Assembly: GCA_036488875.1 (NCBI GenBank)
Contig: DASXGW010000001.1
Coordinates: forward strand, 434,001 to 498,000
From: Candidatus Baltobacteraceae bacterium
GTDB taxonomy: Bacteria > Vulcanimicrobiota > Vulcanimicrobiia > Vulcanimicrobiales > Vulcanimicrobiaceae
Direction: 5' to 3'
DNA: 64,000 bases
Positions 24,795 through 33,900 of the stretch are shown here, one piece after another. Numbering within the stretch: the first letter of the stretch is position 1; each line of letters begins with the position of its first letter. The position numbers were made by a program, and so were the translations under genes. The notes under the pieces were generated by a model. The model saw only the letters and a list, made by a program, of their open reading frames with translations. It was not told where the DNA came from and made no database searches.

Positions 24795-26138
24795 ATGCGG
24801 CAGTCGATCTTGGCGCTGCCGGTGCTAGCGGTTTTAACGGCCTGCGCCGGTGCGTCCAACACGGTCCCTTCCTCGACGTCGAAGCTTTCGGCGAGTGATT
24901 TCGCCGGTGTTTCAGTGCGCAAATACATCAAGCACGTCGTCATCATCGTTCAAGAGAACCGCAGTTTCGATAACATCTTCGCGAACTTCCCCGGTGCCGA
25001 ATCGAAGAGCTACGGTTACATGAGCACGGGCACGCGCGTCTCACTGCAGCCGATTCCGTTCGAAAAGAAATACATCGATCATTACTATCGCGACGCCGTG
25101 CACGATTACGACGGCGGCAAGATGGACGGATTCGACTTGCAGGGCGGCTTGACGGGTGTTATCGGCGCTTATGCGTATTCATATCTCGACCGCCCGCAGG
25201 TCGAACCGTACTGGAGGATGGCAAAGCGCTACGTCCTGGCGGATCACATGTTTCCGACGATGATGGGCCCGAGCTTCACCGCGCACCTCACGCTCATCGC
25301 GGGAACCGCGGATCTCAATCCGACGCTTTCCGAAATAGACGTGCCCAGCAACACGCCGTGGGGCTGCGATGCTCCTAACGGAACCAAGACGGCGACCTTG
25401 AGCGCGAGCGGGGCAACCGAAGAAGGCGCTCCGTATGCGCCGTGCTTTCAGCAGTTCAACACGATGGCCGCGACGCTCGACGCCAAGGGCGTTTCGTGGA
25501 AGTACTACGCGCCGCAGATCGGTCAACCGGGTGGAAGCACGTGGTCGTCGTTCGACGCCATCCAGTCGGTGCGTTACAGCAGCGACTGGACATCGAACGT
25601 CGTTTCGCCGCCGACAAGGATCTTGACCGACGCCGCTCGAGGACAGCTTCCGAGCGTTTCGTGGGTGATCCCTGACGCGCTGTGGTCAGACCATCCCGAT
25701 CAGGGCACCGATTACGGACCGTCCTGGGTGGCGTCGGTCGTGAACGCCGTGGGGGAATCGAAGGACTGGAACTCGTCGGCGATTATCGTCGTTTGGGACG
25801 ACTGGGGAGGGTTCTACGACGATCTGCCGCCGCCGCAACTCGATTTTCGTGGGTTGGGGATCCGCGTTCCCTGCTTGATCATCTCGCCGTACGTGACACC
25901 GCACGTGGAGCACACGCAATACGAGTTCAGCAGCGTCTTGAAGTTCGTCGAGCAGGTCTTCGGGTTGCCGGCGCTGGGCCCGCAGTCGGCCGGCTACACC
26001 GACACGCGCGCGACAAGTTTGGCAGGCAGCTTCGATTTTGGTATGAGCCCGCGGAGATTCCGTAAAATCAAGGCTAAGTATCCCCCGTCGTTCTTCCTCC
26101 AGCACGCTCCCTCGTTGCTGCTGCCTGACGACGAGTAA
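24795..26138 (+). CDS. Phosphoesterase-family lipoprotein (phospholipase C / acid phosphatase-like)
   Basis: 447 aa. The lipobox L-T-A-C at residue 17 follows a short signal. Family signature at about 50-70: H-V-V-I-I-V-Q-E-N-R-S-F-D-N-I-F, the metal and nucleophile region of PF04185 enzymes. Later metal-site segments are D-H-M-F-P-T-M-M-G-P-S, W-V-I-P-D and V-V-W-D-D-W-G-G-F-Y-D. These enzymes release phosphate or diacylglycerol from phospholipids or phosphomonoesters outside the cytoplasm, so phosphate scavenging is plausible. Single gene, flanked by tRNAs. Confidence 0.9.
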   Translation: MRQSILALPVLAVLTACAGASNTVPSSTSKLSASDFAGVSVRKYIKHVVIIVQENRSFDNIFANFPGAESKSYGYMSTGTRVSLQPIPFEKKYIDHYYRDAVHDYDGGKMDGFDLQGGLTGVIGAYAYSYLDRPQVEPYWRMAKRYVLADHMFPTMMGPSFTAHLTLIAGTADLNPTLSEIDVPSNTPWGCDAPNGTKTATLSASGATEEGAPYAPCFQQFNTMAATLDAKGVSWKYYAPQIGQPGGSTWSSFDAIQSVRYSSDWTSNVVSPPTRILTDAARGQLPSVSWVIPDALWSDHPDQGTDYGPSWVASVVNAVGESKDWNSSAIIVVWDDWGGFYDDLPPPQLDFRGLGIRVPCLIISPYVTPHVEHTQYEFSSVLKFVEQVFGLPALGPQSAGYTDTRATSLAGSFDFGMSPRRFRKIKAKYPPSFFLQHAPSLLLPDDE

Positions 26139-26206
26139 GGGCGCGGGCAGGTGGTCATGGCCGAGACTGCTAAATAGCGGTCCCGGTCAGCGCGCCAAGG
26201 TGGCTT

Positions 26207-26283
26207 GGCGCTGTAGCTCAGTTGGTTAGAGCGCCGCCCTGTCACGGCGGAGGTCGTGGGTTCGAGCCCCATCAGCGTCGCCA
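26207..26283 (+). tRNA. tRNA-Asp (GTC), CCA encoded
   Basis: Acceptor GGCGCTG pairs with CAGCGTC, discriminator G, encoded CCA. The anticodon stem CCGCC/GGCGG encloses CTGTCAC (anticodon GTC). The T loop is TTCGAGC. It is 22 nt upstream of tRNA-Phe and likely in one transcript with it. Confidence 0.97.
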
Positions 26284-26305
26284 TTCCCCTTGGCGCGCAC
26301 CATGT

Positions 26306-26381
26306 GCCAAGGTAGCTCAGTTGGTAGAGCACGCGCCTGAAAAGTGCGGTGTCGCGAGTTCGATTCTCGCCCTTGGCACCA
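26306..26381 (+). tRNA. tRNA-Phe (GAA), CCA encoded
   Basis: Acceptor GCCAAGG pairs perfectly with CCTTGGC, discriminator A, encoded CCA. The anticodon stem CGCGC/GTGCG encloses CTGAAAA (anticodon GAA). The T loop is TTCGATT. Confidence 0.96.
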
Positions 26382-26433
26382 CCCCCTCGGTGGAAAGCAG
26401 GCAGCCTCACCGCGGACCGATAAAAACCGCAGG

Positions 26434-27267
26434 ATGCGCTTTCGCCTTATCGTCGCCGGGCTGTTGTGTGCCATTTTCGTCGCCCCATTGTCGCTCGTCG
26501 CCGGCGCGCCGGCCGCAACGTTGTCCGTGGGCTCGGACGTTTCGGGCGCGCCGTTTGAATATTTCCAAGGGAACTCGAAGCAGCCGCTCGGGTTCGACAT
26601 CGACTTGCTCAACGCGATGTCCGCGAAGATGGGACGTCAACCGGCGGTGACCAACCATCAGTTCGACGATTTGCTCAAAGCCGTGCAGCGCGGACAGTAC
26701 GAAGCGGCGATGTCGGCGATCTCCGATAACAGCGCGCGCGAAAAACTCGTCAACTTTCTCGACTATTTCCTGGCCGGCGGCGGTTTGATGGTTCAGCAGG
26801 GTAATCCGCTGCACGTCTTCGGCATCGACGGACTCTGCGGGTACAGCGTAACGGTCGAAAGCGGCACCTCGTACGAAACCGATCTCGAAAAGCAATCGGA
26901 CAAATGCAAAGCCGTCGGACTCGGCGGCGTTAAAGTGCTGACGTATAAAACCGACGACGACGCGTTCGCCGCATTTGCCTCAGGGAAAGCGCCGGCGTAC
27001 GTTGCGGATTATCCCGTCGGCGTTTGGCGCGCTCGCTCGGCCGGTGCCGCCAAAGGCTACGAGGTCGTCGGGCGGCAGTTCGACGTCGTTCCCTACGGCA
27101 TCGCGGTCGCCAAGCAGAATACCGCGCTGCTGACGCAGCTCCAGCAGGCGCTAGTGTCCGTGGTGGCGGACGGAACCTACGATCGTCTGATCAAGAAATG
27201 GGGCCTCTCTCAAGGCGCGATGCGCGTGGCCCCGGTAAACGCCGGCAAGAAGTTCGAACAGAAATAA
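26434..27267 (+). CDS. ABC transporter substrate-binding protein, polar amino-acid type (SBP_bac_3)
   Basis: 277 aa from ATG 26434; the frame upstream crosses tRNA-Phe. A signal peptide (M-R-F-R-L-I-V-A-G-L-L) is cleaved near A-P-A-A. Family marks: L-S-V-G-S-D-V-S-G-A-P-F-E-Y-F, L-G-F-D-I-D-L-L-N-A-M, Y-E-A-A-M-S-A-I-S, V-E-S-G-T-S-Y-E-T, and Y-D-R-L-I-K-K-W-G-L. It would bind an amino acid or similar solute in the periplasm. No permease or ATPase gene is adjacent, so it works with a distant transporter or as a sensor domain. Confidence 0.9.
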   Translation: MRFRLIVAGLLCAIFVAPLSLVAGAPAATLSVGSDVSGAPFEYFQGNSKQPLGFDIDLLNAMSAKMGRQPAVTNHQFDDLLKAVQRGQYEAAMSAISDNSAREKLVNFLDYFLAGGGLMVQQGNPLHVFGIDGLCGYSVTVESGTSYETDLEKQSDKCKAVGLGGVKVLTYKTDDDAFAAFASGKAPAYVADYPVGVWRARSAGAAKGYEVVGRQFDVVPYGIAVAKQNTALLTQLQQALVSVVADGTYDRLIKKWGLSQGAMRVAPVNAGKKFEQK

Positions 27268-27268
27268 G

Positions 27269-27943
27269 CTACGCCAAGTTCTTTTCAAAGAATCCGACGC
27301 TGCGGCGCCAGGCCGTTTCGGCGTGCTCGGGGTGATGGTTGCCGATGCCGCCCGGATTGTAAAACGCGTGCTTGGCGTCGTAGCGATAAAACTCGTACGG
27401 CGCGCCTTTGGCCTGCAGCTTGCGTTCGAGCTCGTCGACGCCTTCGATCGTGAAGAACTCGTCGTGTTTGGCCCAGTGCCCTTGCAGCGGGATGCCGATT
27501 TTCGACGGGTCGCCGGCTTCGGGCGGCGGATACCCGTACCACACGACTGCCGCGTCGAACTCCGGATCGTTCATCGAGGCGAGCATGGCGAGCGCTCCGC
27601 CCATGCAAAACCCGGTAATGCCGATTTTTTTCGCGCCCAGATCGCGTAGGTAACGCGCCGCGCCGCGCGCATCTTCGGTCGCGGCATCGCCGAAGTTCAG
27701 GCCGCCCATCAGATGGCCCGCCTCTTCGCGGCTTTCCGCGACGCGACCGCGATACAGATCGGGTACGAGCACGCGAAAACCGTGTTGCGCTAAACGGTCG
27801 GCCGTTTCTTTAATCTGATCGTTGAGGCCCCACCACTCTTCGAACATCACGACGCCGGGCGCGCCGTCGGCACGTTCGGGCTCGGCGAGATAACCGGGTG
27901 CTTTCGCACCATCGGGACGTGTGAAGTCGACCATCTTACCCAT
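27269..27943 (-). CDS. Dienelactone hydrolase family protein
   Basis: 224 aa from ATG 27943, 8 nt after GGAGG; an ATG two codons earlier is too close to that site. Dienelactone-hydrolase marks: P-G-V-V-M-F-E-E-W-W-G-L-N-D-Q-I, V-L-V-P-D-L-Y-R-G, nucleophile G-F-C-M-G-G (Cys), and the late H-A-F-Y-N with the catalytic His. The Cys-His-Asp enzymes hydrolyse lactones or esters in the cytoplasm, for instance in aromatic breakdown. The neighbours give no pathway. It converges tail to tail with the binding-protein gene, 1 nt apart. Confidence 0.93.
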   Translation of the reverse strand: MGKMVDFTRPDGAKAPGYLAEPERADGAPGVVMFEEWWGLNDQIKETADRLAQHGFRVLVPDLYRGRVAESREEAGHLMGGLNFGDAATEDARGAARYLRDLGAKKIGITGFCMGGALAMLASMNDPEFDAAVVWYGYPPPEAGDPSKIGIPLQGHWAKHDEFFTIEGVDELERKLQAKGAPYEFYRYDAKHAFYNPGGIGNHHPEHAETAWRRSVGFFEKNLA

Positions 27944-27997
27944 CACCATTACCTCCGCATAAAGTAATCGACGTGAAACCGGGCGAACCTCGCGTTC

Positions 27998-28696
27998 ATG
28001 GAGAGCGGACAAAAGACCTACGTCGAGCACGAACCGCGCTGGCACGCGTCCCTTGCCGTCATTGCCGCACTCATCCTCTACATTACCCTGCCGCCGAAGC
28101 TCACCGTCGGTCCCGTCTGGGCGGCACCGCTCGCCGTTCTCGCTATTCTTATACCACTGTCGATTCTGGCGCCGCGGCGGCATCGCGAAACGCGCCGCAT
28201 GCGTTTTTGGGGAATTCTGCTGATCGCGATCGTCAACTTTTTCAATATCGCATCGGTGGTCATGCTCATCAACGGATTCTTTCATCCGTCGCGCACCGCC
28301 GAACTGCAGTCGGCCGCAACGCTGCTTCGGCACGGCCTGCAGATCTGGTTCACGAACATCTTGGTTTTCGGGCTGTGGTTCTGGGAGCTCGACGGCGACG
28401 GCCCGGACGCACGCGCGCACGCCAACGCGGCGACGGAGTTCAAGAACGCCGATTTTCTGTTTCCGCAGATGGGGATGGCCATGCAGGGCCAGCCGTGTTT
28501 GCCATGCGTCAACCCGACGTGGAAGCCGCAGTTCTTCGACTATCTCTACGTCGCGTTCACCAATTCGACCGCGTTTAGCCCGGCCGACGTCATGCCGCTC
28601 AGCCTCTGGGCCAAGTCGCTGATGATGCTCGAAGCGCTCATCTCGCTAGTCACCGTTGCCATCGTGCTAGCGCGTTCCGTGAGTATGATCCAGTAA
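27998..28696 (+). CDS. Integral membrane protein (DUF1345-like)
   Basis: 232 aa with six hydrophobic segments; after a polar start (E-P-R-W-H-A-S-L) the helices lie at about 20-37, 45-58, 75-97, 115-130, 180-190 and 205-228. L-W-F-W-E-L-D-G-D-G-P and the late Y-L-Y-V-A-F-T-N-S-T-A-F-S-P-A-D are marks of a widespread uncharacterised membrane family. C-L-P-C-V-N-P lies in the long loop. No function is known. It converges with the DUF4239 gene, overlapping by 30 nt. Confidence 0.8.
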   Translation: MESGQKTYVEHEPRWHASLAVIAALILYITLPPKLTVGPVWAAPLAVLAILIPLSILAPRRHRETRRMRFWGILLIAIVNFFNIASVVMLINGFFHPSRTAELQSAATLLRHGLQIWFTNILVFGLWFWELDGDGPDARAHANAATEFKNADFLFPQMGMAMQGQPCLPCVNPTWKPQFFDYLYVAFTNSTAFSPADVMPLSLWAKSLMMLEALISLVTVAIVLARSVSMIQ

Positions 28697-29473
28697 GTCG
28701 GCGGCCATGATGGTCCGCAGCTGCGTGAACGGAAACGGTTGGATCTGTCCGTCGCCGCGGAACGGATAGTCGAACTCGGCGGTGACGACGAAGAGCGTCG
28801 CGATCACCGCCATGAGTCCGGTGGTCATGAACACGTGAAGCCAGCGCTTACGCACGCGAAACAGATAGCAGAACACGATCGTGATCGCGGCGATGAAGAA
28901 GTTTCCGGCCCAAAAGAGCATCGGGATGCCTTCTTCGTTATCGAAGAGGCGCGTGCGGCGCCCGTCCATGATCGCGTTTGCGAGCGCCAGATCGCTCTGC
29001 TGAAGCGCTTGCTGCGCGGCGGTTTTCGGTTCGTACCGCGCCACGATCTCCAGAATGTGCAGCGCGGCTTGCAGCGCTTGCGGACTGCTTTGGCCGCGGC
29101 GCATCGCGGGCCATTCCGTGCCGATGACGACGTCGACGTAGGTCCGGCACGCCGACCGCAGCTGCGTCGCGGTCGCCGGCGGAAAGTACGCCGCCGAATG
29201 GTAGAGGTCGCCGACGGAGGAGGCTTCCTGCGCGACGGTTGCGGCCGCCCCATCGTACTCTTGCCAGTTGCCGATCAGCAAGAACGAGAGAACGACGGCG
29301 AGGATCGTTCCGATCGTGCCGATGATCGGGCCGGCCACGTCGTTGTGCGCGAGCTCGTCGTTCTGTGGAACGACGCGCTGGAACACGAACAGGCCGGCGG
29401 CCGAAGCGACGGTCAGCGCGACCAAAACGACGACAAAGAAGAGCCACGCCGGAAGGGCATAGATCCAGGTCAT
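28667..29473 (-). CDS. DUF4239 family membrane protein (bestrophin-like)
   Basis: 268 aa. Two N-terminal helices (about 8-30 and 48-67), a long cytoplasmic helical part (about 70-190) with N-W-Q-E-Y-D-G-A-A-A-T-V-A-Q-E-A-S, and two C-terminal helices (about 190-208, 217-233) ending F-D-Y-P-F-R-G. This layout and the final motif identify DUF4239, sometimes labelled bestrophin-like. Ion transport is suggested by fold predictions for the family but not proven. The next gene on the strand starts 12 nt away in the same direction. Confidence 0.88.
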   Translation of the reverse strand: MTWIYALPAWLFFVVVLVALTVASAAGLFVFQRVVPQNDELAHNDVAGPIIGTIGTILAVVLSFLLIGNWQEYDGAAATVAQEASSVGDLYHSAAYFPPATATQLRSACRTYVDVVIGTEWPAMRRGQSSPQALQAALHILEIVARYEPKTAAQQALQQSDLALANAIMDGRRTRLFDNEEGIPMLFWAGNFFIAAITIVFCYLFRVRKRWLHVFMTTGLMAVIATLFVVTAEFDYPFRGDGQIQPFPFTQLRTIMAADLLDHTHGTR

Positions 29474-29484
29474 ACGTCCCTATA

Positions 29485-30117
29485 TTAGCGCAGAGCGCGC
29501 GAAATCGCTCCGCTGAGCCAAATCGCGGTCGCGACGCCGGCCAGCAGCATGAGCGTCGTGTAGATGACCGGCGAGACCGAGACCACCAGGCCCACGTTCA
29601 TGGTGAGCGCCATGAAGGCGCGCAGAACGAGCTCGCCGAGCAGCACCACGCCCCACGCGAGCGTCACGACTCTTATGCCGTGCCGAAAGTACGCGGTGCG
29701 CCAAAGCACCTCAAAATGTTCTTCGGGAAGCGCGTCGTTTGCCGTGAGGACCTCGCGAATCACGTAATAGCCGATGGGTCGCCGCATCAGAAACGGCGAG
29801 ACGAGCAGCACGAGTCCCAACAGGCCGCTCACGAACGACTCCCGGATGAGCAGCAGCCGTTGCGTTCCACCGAACAGCGCCGGAATGAGGCCGCCCATCA
29901 TGCCGAGCAAAATCAGCAATCCGACGATGTCGACGGTTTTGCGGCGTACTAAGTTGACGACGTTGGAAACGGTCGGGACGAGCGATGCGCCCAGGATCGG
30001 CCAGATGCTGGTGCTCGGGTAGAACCGCGCCAGTGCGTAGTACACGATCGTCGTTCCGCCCACGTCGATCGCGAGGGTCGGCAGCAGTGCGCGAAAGCTC
30101 TCCCATAGGAAGCGCAT
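29485..30117 (-). CDS. VC0807-like integral membrane protein
   Basis: 210 aa from ATG 30117, which has GAGGA 7 nt upstream; a GTG at 30174 would add 19 polar residues. Six helices. V-S-N-V-V-N-L-V-R-R-K-T-V-D-I-V-G and R-R-P-I-G-Y-Y match VC0807/DUF3159-type proteins of unknown role. It lies upstream of the DUF4239 gene with an 11-nt gap and may be co-transcribed. Confidence 0.78.
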   Translation of the reverse strand: MRFLWESFRALLPTLAIDVGGTTIVYYALARFYPSTSIWPILGASLVPTVSNVVNLVRRKTVDIVGLLILLGMMGGLIPALFGGTQRLLLIRESFVSGLLGLVLLVSPFLMRRPIGYYVIREVLTANDALPEEHFEVLWRTAYFRHGIRVVTLAWGVVLLGELVLRAFMALTMNVGLVVSVSPVIYTTLMLLAGVATAIWLSGAISRALR

Positions 30118-30273
30118 GGGCGTTTCCTCGGGGGCAGGGCGTTCCTCGGTCGCGACTTGCCGATCTGGCTGCACCGGTCATCTCTACCCAAGCCGGGAAG
30201 GGTAGGGGAGGCGGTGAAACCTCCGCCTGCTCAAGGGTTTCTTTCAAGGGCGGTGGTACTGACGAATCCGCGC

Positions 30274-30347
30274 GCGGGTATGATGTAATGGTAGCCTGCG
30301 ACCTTCCCAAGGTTGATGCGTGGGTTCGATTCCCACTACCCGCTCCA
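30274..30347 (+). tRNA. tRNA-Gly (CCC), CCA encoded
   Basis: Acceptor GCGGGTA pairs with TACCCGC, discriminator T, encoded CCA. The anticodon stem CGACC/GGTTG encloses TTCCCAA (anticodon CCC). The T loop is TTCGATT. It is 1 nt from tRNA-Cys, so the two form a tandem transcript. Confidence 0.95.
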
Positions 30348-30348
30348 G

Positions 30349-30423
30349 GGCGACGTAGCCAAGTGGTAAGGCAGGGCTCTGCAAAAGCCCCATTCGGCAG
30401 TTCAAATCTGCCCGTCGCCTCCA
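30349..30423 (+). tRNA. tRNA-Cys (GCA), CCA encoded
   Basis: Acceptor GGCGACG pairs with CGTCGCC, discriminator T, encoded CCA. The anticodon stem GGGCT/AGCCC encloses CTGCAAA (anticodon GCA). The T loop is TTCAAAT. Confidence 0.96.
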
Positions 30424-30442
30424 AACTCTCTTCGGAAAGCCC

Positions 30443-31381
30443 ATGCGCGTAGCCGTCGTGGGCGCCGGAGCGATCGGCGGGTTCATCGCCGCGGCGCTCG
30501 ACCGGTCGGGCGTTGACGTAGCGGTGGTCGCGCGCGGCGAGCATCTGACTGCGATCCAGCGCGACGGCCTTGTCGTCGACAGCGATTTCGGTACGCTCCA
30601 CGCGCCCGTCGATGCGGCGGCCGATCTGCGCGAACTCGGCGACTTCGACGCGCTGCTGCTCACGTTCAAAGCGCATCAATGGTCCGAACTGCTCCCGCAG
30701 CTCGAACCGTTTTCCCAAACCGATACGACGATCGTCACCTTACAGAACGGATTGCCGTTTTGGTACGTCCGCGACGAACCGCTAGCCAGCGTCGATCCAG
30801 GCGGGCGCATCGCGCGTCTCTTTCCCGACGAGCAAGTAGTCGCCGGCGTCGTCCACGTTTCGGGACACCTCGCGTCACCCGGAAGGATCGTGCAAAGCGG
30901 CGGGACTCGATACGTGCTCGGGCCGCCCAACGGCGGCAGCAACGTGCGCAGCGCGAGGCTCGTGGAGCTGTTTACCGCCGCGGGACTTTCGCCCGAAGCC
31001 GACGCGAACGTTCGCGCCACCGTATGGCTCAAGCTGGTCAATAACGCCGGGCTCAATGCCGTCAGCGTGTTGCGGCGCATGACGATCGCTCCGATGCTCG
31101 CCGACGCCGGCGCGCGCGCAGACGTGCGCGCGCTCATGACCGAAGCACTGCACGTCGGGCAAGCGCTGGGCGTGGTCGCCGACGTCGACATCGACGCGCG
31201 CATCGCTTACGCCGCGCGGCTCGCCGACGTGAAGACCTCCATGCTGCAAGACTACGAACGCGGCCGTCCGCTCGAGCTCGAGCCGATTTTGGGCGCGGTG
31301 CTCGAGCTGGCCACACGCTTGGACGTCGCCGTCCCGCACGTCCGCAGCGCCTACGACGCGCTGCTGGCCGGCGCTCGATGA
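30443..31381 (+). CDS. panE: 2-dehydropantoate 2-reductase (ketopantoate reductase)
   Basis: 312 aa. NADPH-binding M-R-V-A-V-V-G-A-G-A-I-G-G at the start; the catalytic Lys in V-W-L-K-L-V-N-N-A-G-L-N-A, with the Asn pair that binds ketopantoate; and the C-terminal helical domain with S-M-L-Q-D-Y-E-R-G-R-P-L-E-L-E-P-I. The enzyme reduces ketopantoate to pantoate for coenzyme A synthesis. coaD lies 10 kb downstream. Paralogues of this fold act on other 2-oxo acids, so the symbol is the most likely reading. Its stop overlaps the next start (ATGATG). Confidence 0.9.
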   Translation: MRVAVVGAGAIGGFIAAALDRSGVDVAVVARGEHLTAIQRDGLVVDSDFGTLHAPVDAAADLRELGDFDALLLTFKAHQWSELLPQLEPFSQTDTTIVTLQNGLPFWYVRDEPLASVDPGGRIARLFPDEQVVAGVVHVSGHLASPGRIVQSGGTRYVLGPPNGGSNVRSARLVELFTAAGLSPEADANVRATVWLKLVNNAGLNAVSVLRRMTIAPMLADAGARADVRALMTEALHVGQALGVVADVDIDARIAYAARLADVKTSMLQDYERGRPLELEPILGAVLELATRLDVAVPHVRSAYDALLAGAR

Positions 31382-31839
31382 TGGACGGCGTCGTCATTCG
31401 TCCGGCGGGGCTGGCCGAGATCGGCGTTGCGGCCGAGCTGCGCGCCATGATGGCGCGCGAGATGGACGGCGATTGGGATGCCGAGCATCCCGGATGGCGC
31501 GACGGTTTCGTGCAGTTTTTTCACGATAAGCAGGCCGGCGGCGACGCACAGCTCTTTTACGCCGATCGCGACGGCGAGACCGTCGGCATGGCGGCGTTTT
31601 CGGTGCTCGACGAATATCGCGCGAAAGCGTTCGGCACGCCGCGCGGCTGGGTGAACTCGGTGTACGTCGTTCCGTCGTTGCGCCGCCGCGGCATCGCCAA
31701 GGAACTCATGCTCGCGGGCCTCGAGTGGATGCGCCGGCGCGGCTGCGTGATGGCTCGTTTGCGTACGAGCAGCCAAGGACAGCCGCTCTACGAGATGCTG
31801 GGTTTCGTTACGGGCAGAGAGATGGAACTCGATCTGTGA
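31378..31839 (+). CDS. GNAT family N-acetyltransferase
   Basis: 153 aa. Starts at ATG 31378 within the panE stop; a second ATG follows directly. The acetyl-CoA loop is V-V-P-S-L-R-R-R-G-I-A-K-E-L (Q/RxxGxG/A type), preceded by strand W-V-N-S-V-Y-V and followed by Y-E-M-L-G-F-V-T-G-R-E-M. The substrate is unknown. It overlaps recG by 4 nt (GTGA), so panE, this gene and recG form one translationally coupled unit. Confidence 0.92.
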   Translation: MMDGVVIRPAGLAEIGVAAELRAMMAREMDGDWDAEHPGWRDGFVQFFHDKQAGGDAQLFYADRDGETVGMAAFSVLDEYRAKAFGTPRGWVNSVYVVPSLRRRGIAKELMLAGLEWMRRRGCVMARLRTSSQGQPLYEMLGFVTGREMELDL

Positions 31840-33887
31840 GCGATATCGGCCGGCTCTCGGGCGTCGGCGCGAAGACGGCGCCGCTGTTTCGCGATCTCGG
31901 CATCGGTACGGCGCAGGCGCTGCTCGAGTATTTGCCGTTCCGATACGACGATCTGCGCTTTCCGACGCCGGCGGCGCTGCTCGGCCAAAACGGCGGCGAA
32001 GAAAACGCGGTCGGAACCGTCACGGGCGTGAAAGAGCGCCGCGTGCGCGGTATGGAAATCGTCGAAGTTCGCCTGGTCGACGATGCCGGAACGCCGTTCG
32101 GGGCGAAGTGGATCGGACGCAACCGCTACGTGTACGGACGCTTTCACGAAGGGATGCGCCTGTTCGTGCGCGGGCGCGTGGATCGGTCGTTTGCGGGTGC
32201 GTCGGTCAACGTCACGCAGTACGCGCAGCTCGGTCCGGGCGAAAGCTATCGCGGCGAGATGATTCCGGTTTATCGCGCGAGCAAGGAACTCGCGACGCGT
32301 AAAATCGCGGCCGTGGTGAAGAAGAACCTTCCGCAGCTGCTCGAGCTGGCGCCGGACGACCCGCTGCCTTCGGCCATCGCGCGGCGGCGGAAATATCCCA
32401 ACCTGCGCGACGCCTACCGGAGCGTGCACGCGCCGAAGGACCCCGACGAAGCGCAGCGCGCGCGCGAGCGTTTCATTTTTGCCGAGTTTCTTACGCTCGC
32501 GGCGGCGGCGCAGCTGCGTCGTGCCGATCGCGAGCGCGATCACCGCGCCCGCGCGCTGCGCGTTCCGGCCAATCTCCTCGACGAGTTTCAGAGCGGACTT
32601 CCGTTTCCGCTAACGGGCGCGCAGCGCCGGGCGATTGCCGAGATCTGGGACGACATGACGCGCGACGTGCCGATGAACCGGCTGCTCCAAGGTGACGTCG
32701 GAAGCGGCAAGACGCTCGTCGCGGCCGCCGCGGTGCTGCTCGCCGCGCGCAACGGCATGCAATCGGCGCTGATGGCGCCCACCGAGATTCTCGCAGCGCA
32801 GCACGCGTCGAAACTCGCGCCGCTGCTGCTGCCGTTCGGGATTGCGCTCGAAGCCGTGTTCGGCAGTCAGAGCGCACGCTCGCGCACGGCCGCCGTCGAG
32901 AAACTCGCCAGCGGCCAGGCGTCGGTGGCGGTGGGAACGCACGCGTTATTAACCGAGGGCGTCGATTTCGATCGTCTCGGTTTGGCGATCATCGACGAGC
33001 AGCATCGTTTCGGCGTCGAGCAGCGCGCGCGGCTGCGCGCCAAGGGAACGTCGCCGCACACGCTGCACATGACCGCCACGCCGATTCCGCGGACGCTGGC
33101 GCAGTCGGTCTACGCCGACCTCGATCTGTCGATCATCGACGAACTGCCGCCGGGGCGCACGCCGATCGAGACGTTTGCCGTGCGCGAAAGCCGCCTCGCT
33201 CGCGTCTACGACTTCGTTTCGCGCAACGTCGAGCTGGGCCATCAGGCGTACATCGTCGCTCCCGCGATCGAGGAAGGCGAGACCGAGCTGACCAGCGCCG
33301 TCACCGAGTTCGAACGGCTGCGCAGCGACGTCTTTCCGGCGTTGCGCTTGGGGCTGCTGCACGGCCGGCTATCGAGCCGCGAAAAGGACGACGTCATGCA
33401 GCGCTTCGTACGCGGCGAGCTCGACGTTCTCGTCTCGACGACGGTCATCGAGGTCGGCGTCGACGTCCCCAACGCGAGCGTCATGGTCGTGCGTGACGCG
33501 CAGCATTACGGCTTGGCGCAGCTGCACCAGTTGCGCGGACGCGTCGGACGCGGTGCCGCGAAGTCGTATTGCCTTCTGGTGTATCCGGATTCCGCCGAAG
33601 AGACGGAGAGGCTAGAAATTCTCACGCGCTCGACCGACGGTTTTGCGATCGCCGAAGACGATCTACGGATTCGGGGTCCCGGCGAGTTCGCGGGCACGGC
33701 GCAATCCGGCGGTAACGAGCTGCGGTTCGGCGATTTGGTGCGCGACATCGACGTCTACCGCGCCGCGAGAGGAGAAGCTGAAACGATCGTGAGCCGCGAT
33801 CCGGAACTCACGCACCCCGAACACGCCGGACTACGGGCGCTGCTCGAACGTCAGCCGAGCACGCGGGCTTTGCTGGTATCGTCCTAG
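31836..33887 (+). CDS. recG: ATP-dependent DNA helicase RecG
   Basis: 683 aa from GTG 31836; the longer frame is a shadow of the acetyltransferase. An N-terminal wedge/OB domain (about 50-150, V-G-T-V-T-G-V-K-E-R-R) precedes the superfamily 2 helicase: Walker A G-D-V-G-S-G-K-T, A-P-T-E-I-L-A-A-Q-H, DEQH box in I-I-D-E-Q-H-R-F-G-V, M-T-A-T-P-I-P-R-T-L, V-S-T-T-V-I-E-V-G-V-D-V-P, and Q-L-R-G-R-V-G-R-G. RecG regresses stalled forks and remodels branched DNA. It is slightly shorter than the E. coli form at the N-terminus but complete in all motor motifs. Confidence 0.97.
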   Translation: MSDIGRLSGVGAKTAPLFRDLGIGTAQALLEYLPFRYDDLRFPTPAALLGQNGGEENAVGTVTGVKERRVRGMEIVEVRLVDDAGTPFGAKWIGRNRYVYGRFHEGMRLFVRGRVDRSFAGASVNVTQYAQLGPGESYRGEMIPVYRASKELATRKIAAVVKKNLPQLLELAPDDPLPSAIARRRKYPNLRDAYRSVHAPKDPDEAQRARERFIFAEFLTLAAAAQLRRADRERDHRARALRVPANLLDEFQSGLPFPLTGAQRRAIAEIWDDMTRDVPMNRLLQGDVGSGKTLVAAAAVLLAARNGMQSALMAPTEILAAQHASKLAPLLLPFGIALEAVFGSQSARSRTAAVEKLASGQASVAVGTHALLTEGVDFDRLGLAIIDEQHRFGVEQRARLRAKGTSPHTLHMTATPIPRTLAQSVYADLDLSIIDELPPGRTPIETFAVRESRLARVYDFVSRNVELGHQAYIVAPAIEEGETELTSAVTEFERLRSDVFPALRLGLLHGRLSSREKDDVMQRFVRGELDVLVSTTVIEVGVDVPNASVMVVRDAQHYGLAQLHQLRGRVGRGAAKSYCLLVYPDSAEETERLEILTRSTDGFAIAEDDLRIRGPGEFAGTAQSGGNELRFGDLVRDIDVYRAARGEAETIVSRDPELTHPEHAGLRALLERQPSTRALLVSS

Positions 33888-33900
33888 AATAGGGCGGCCC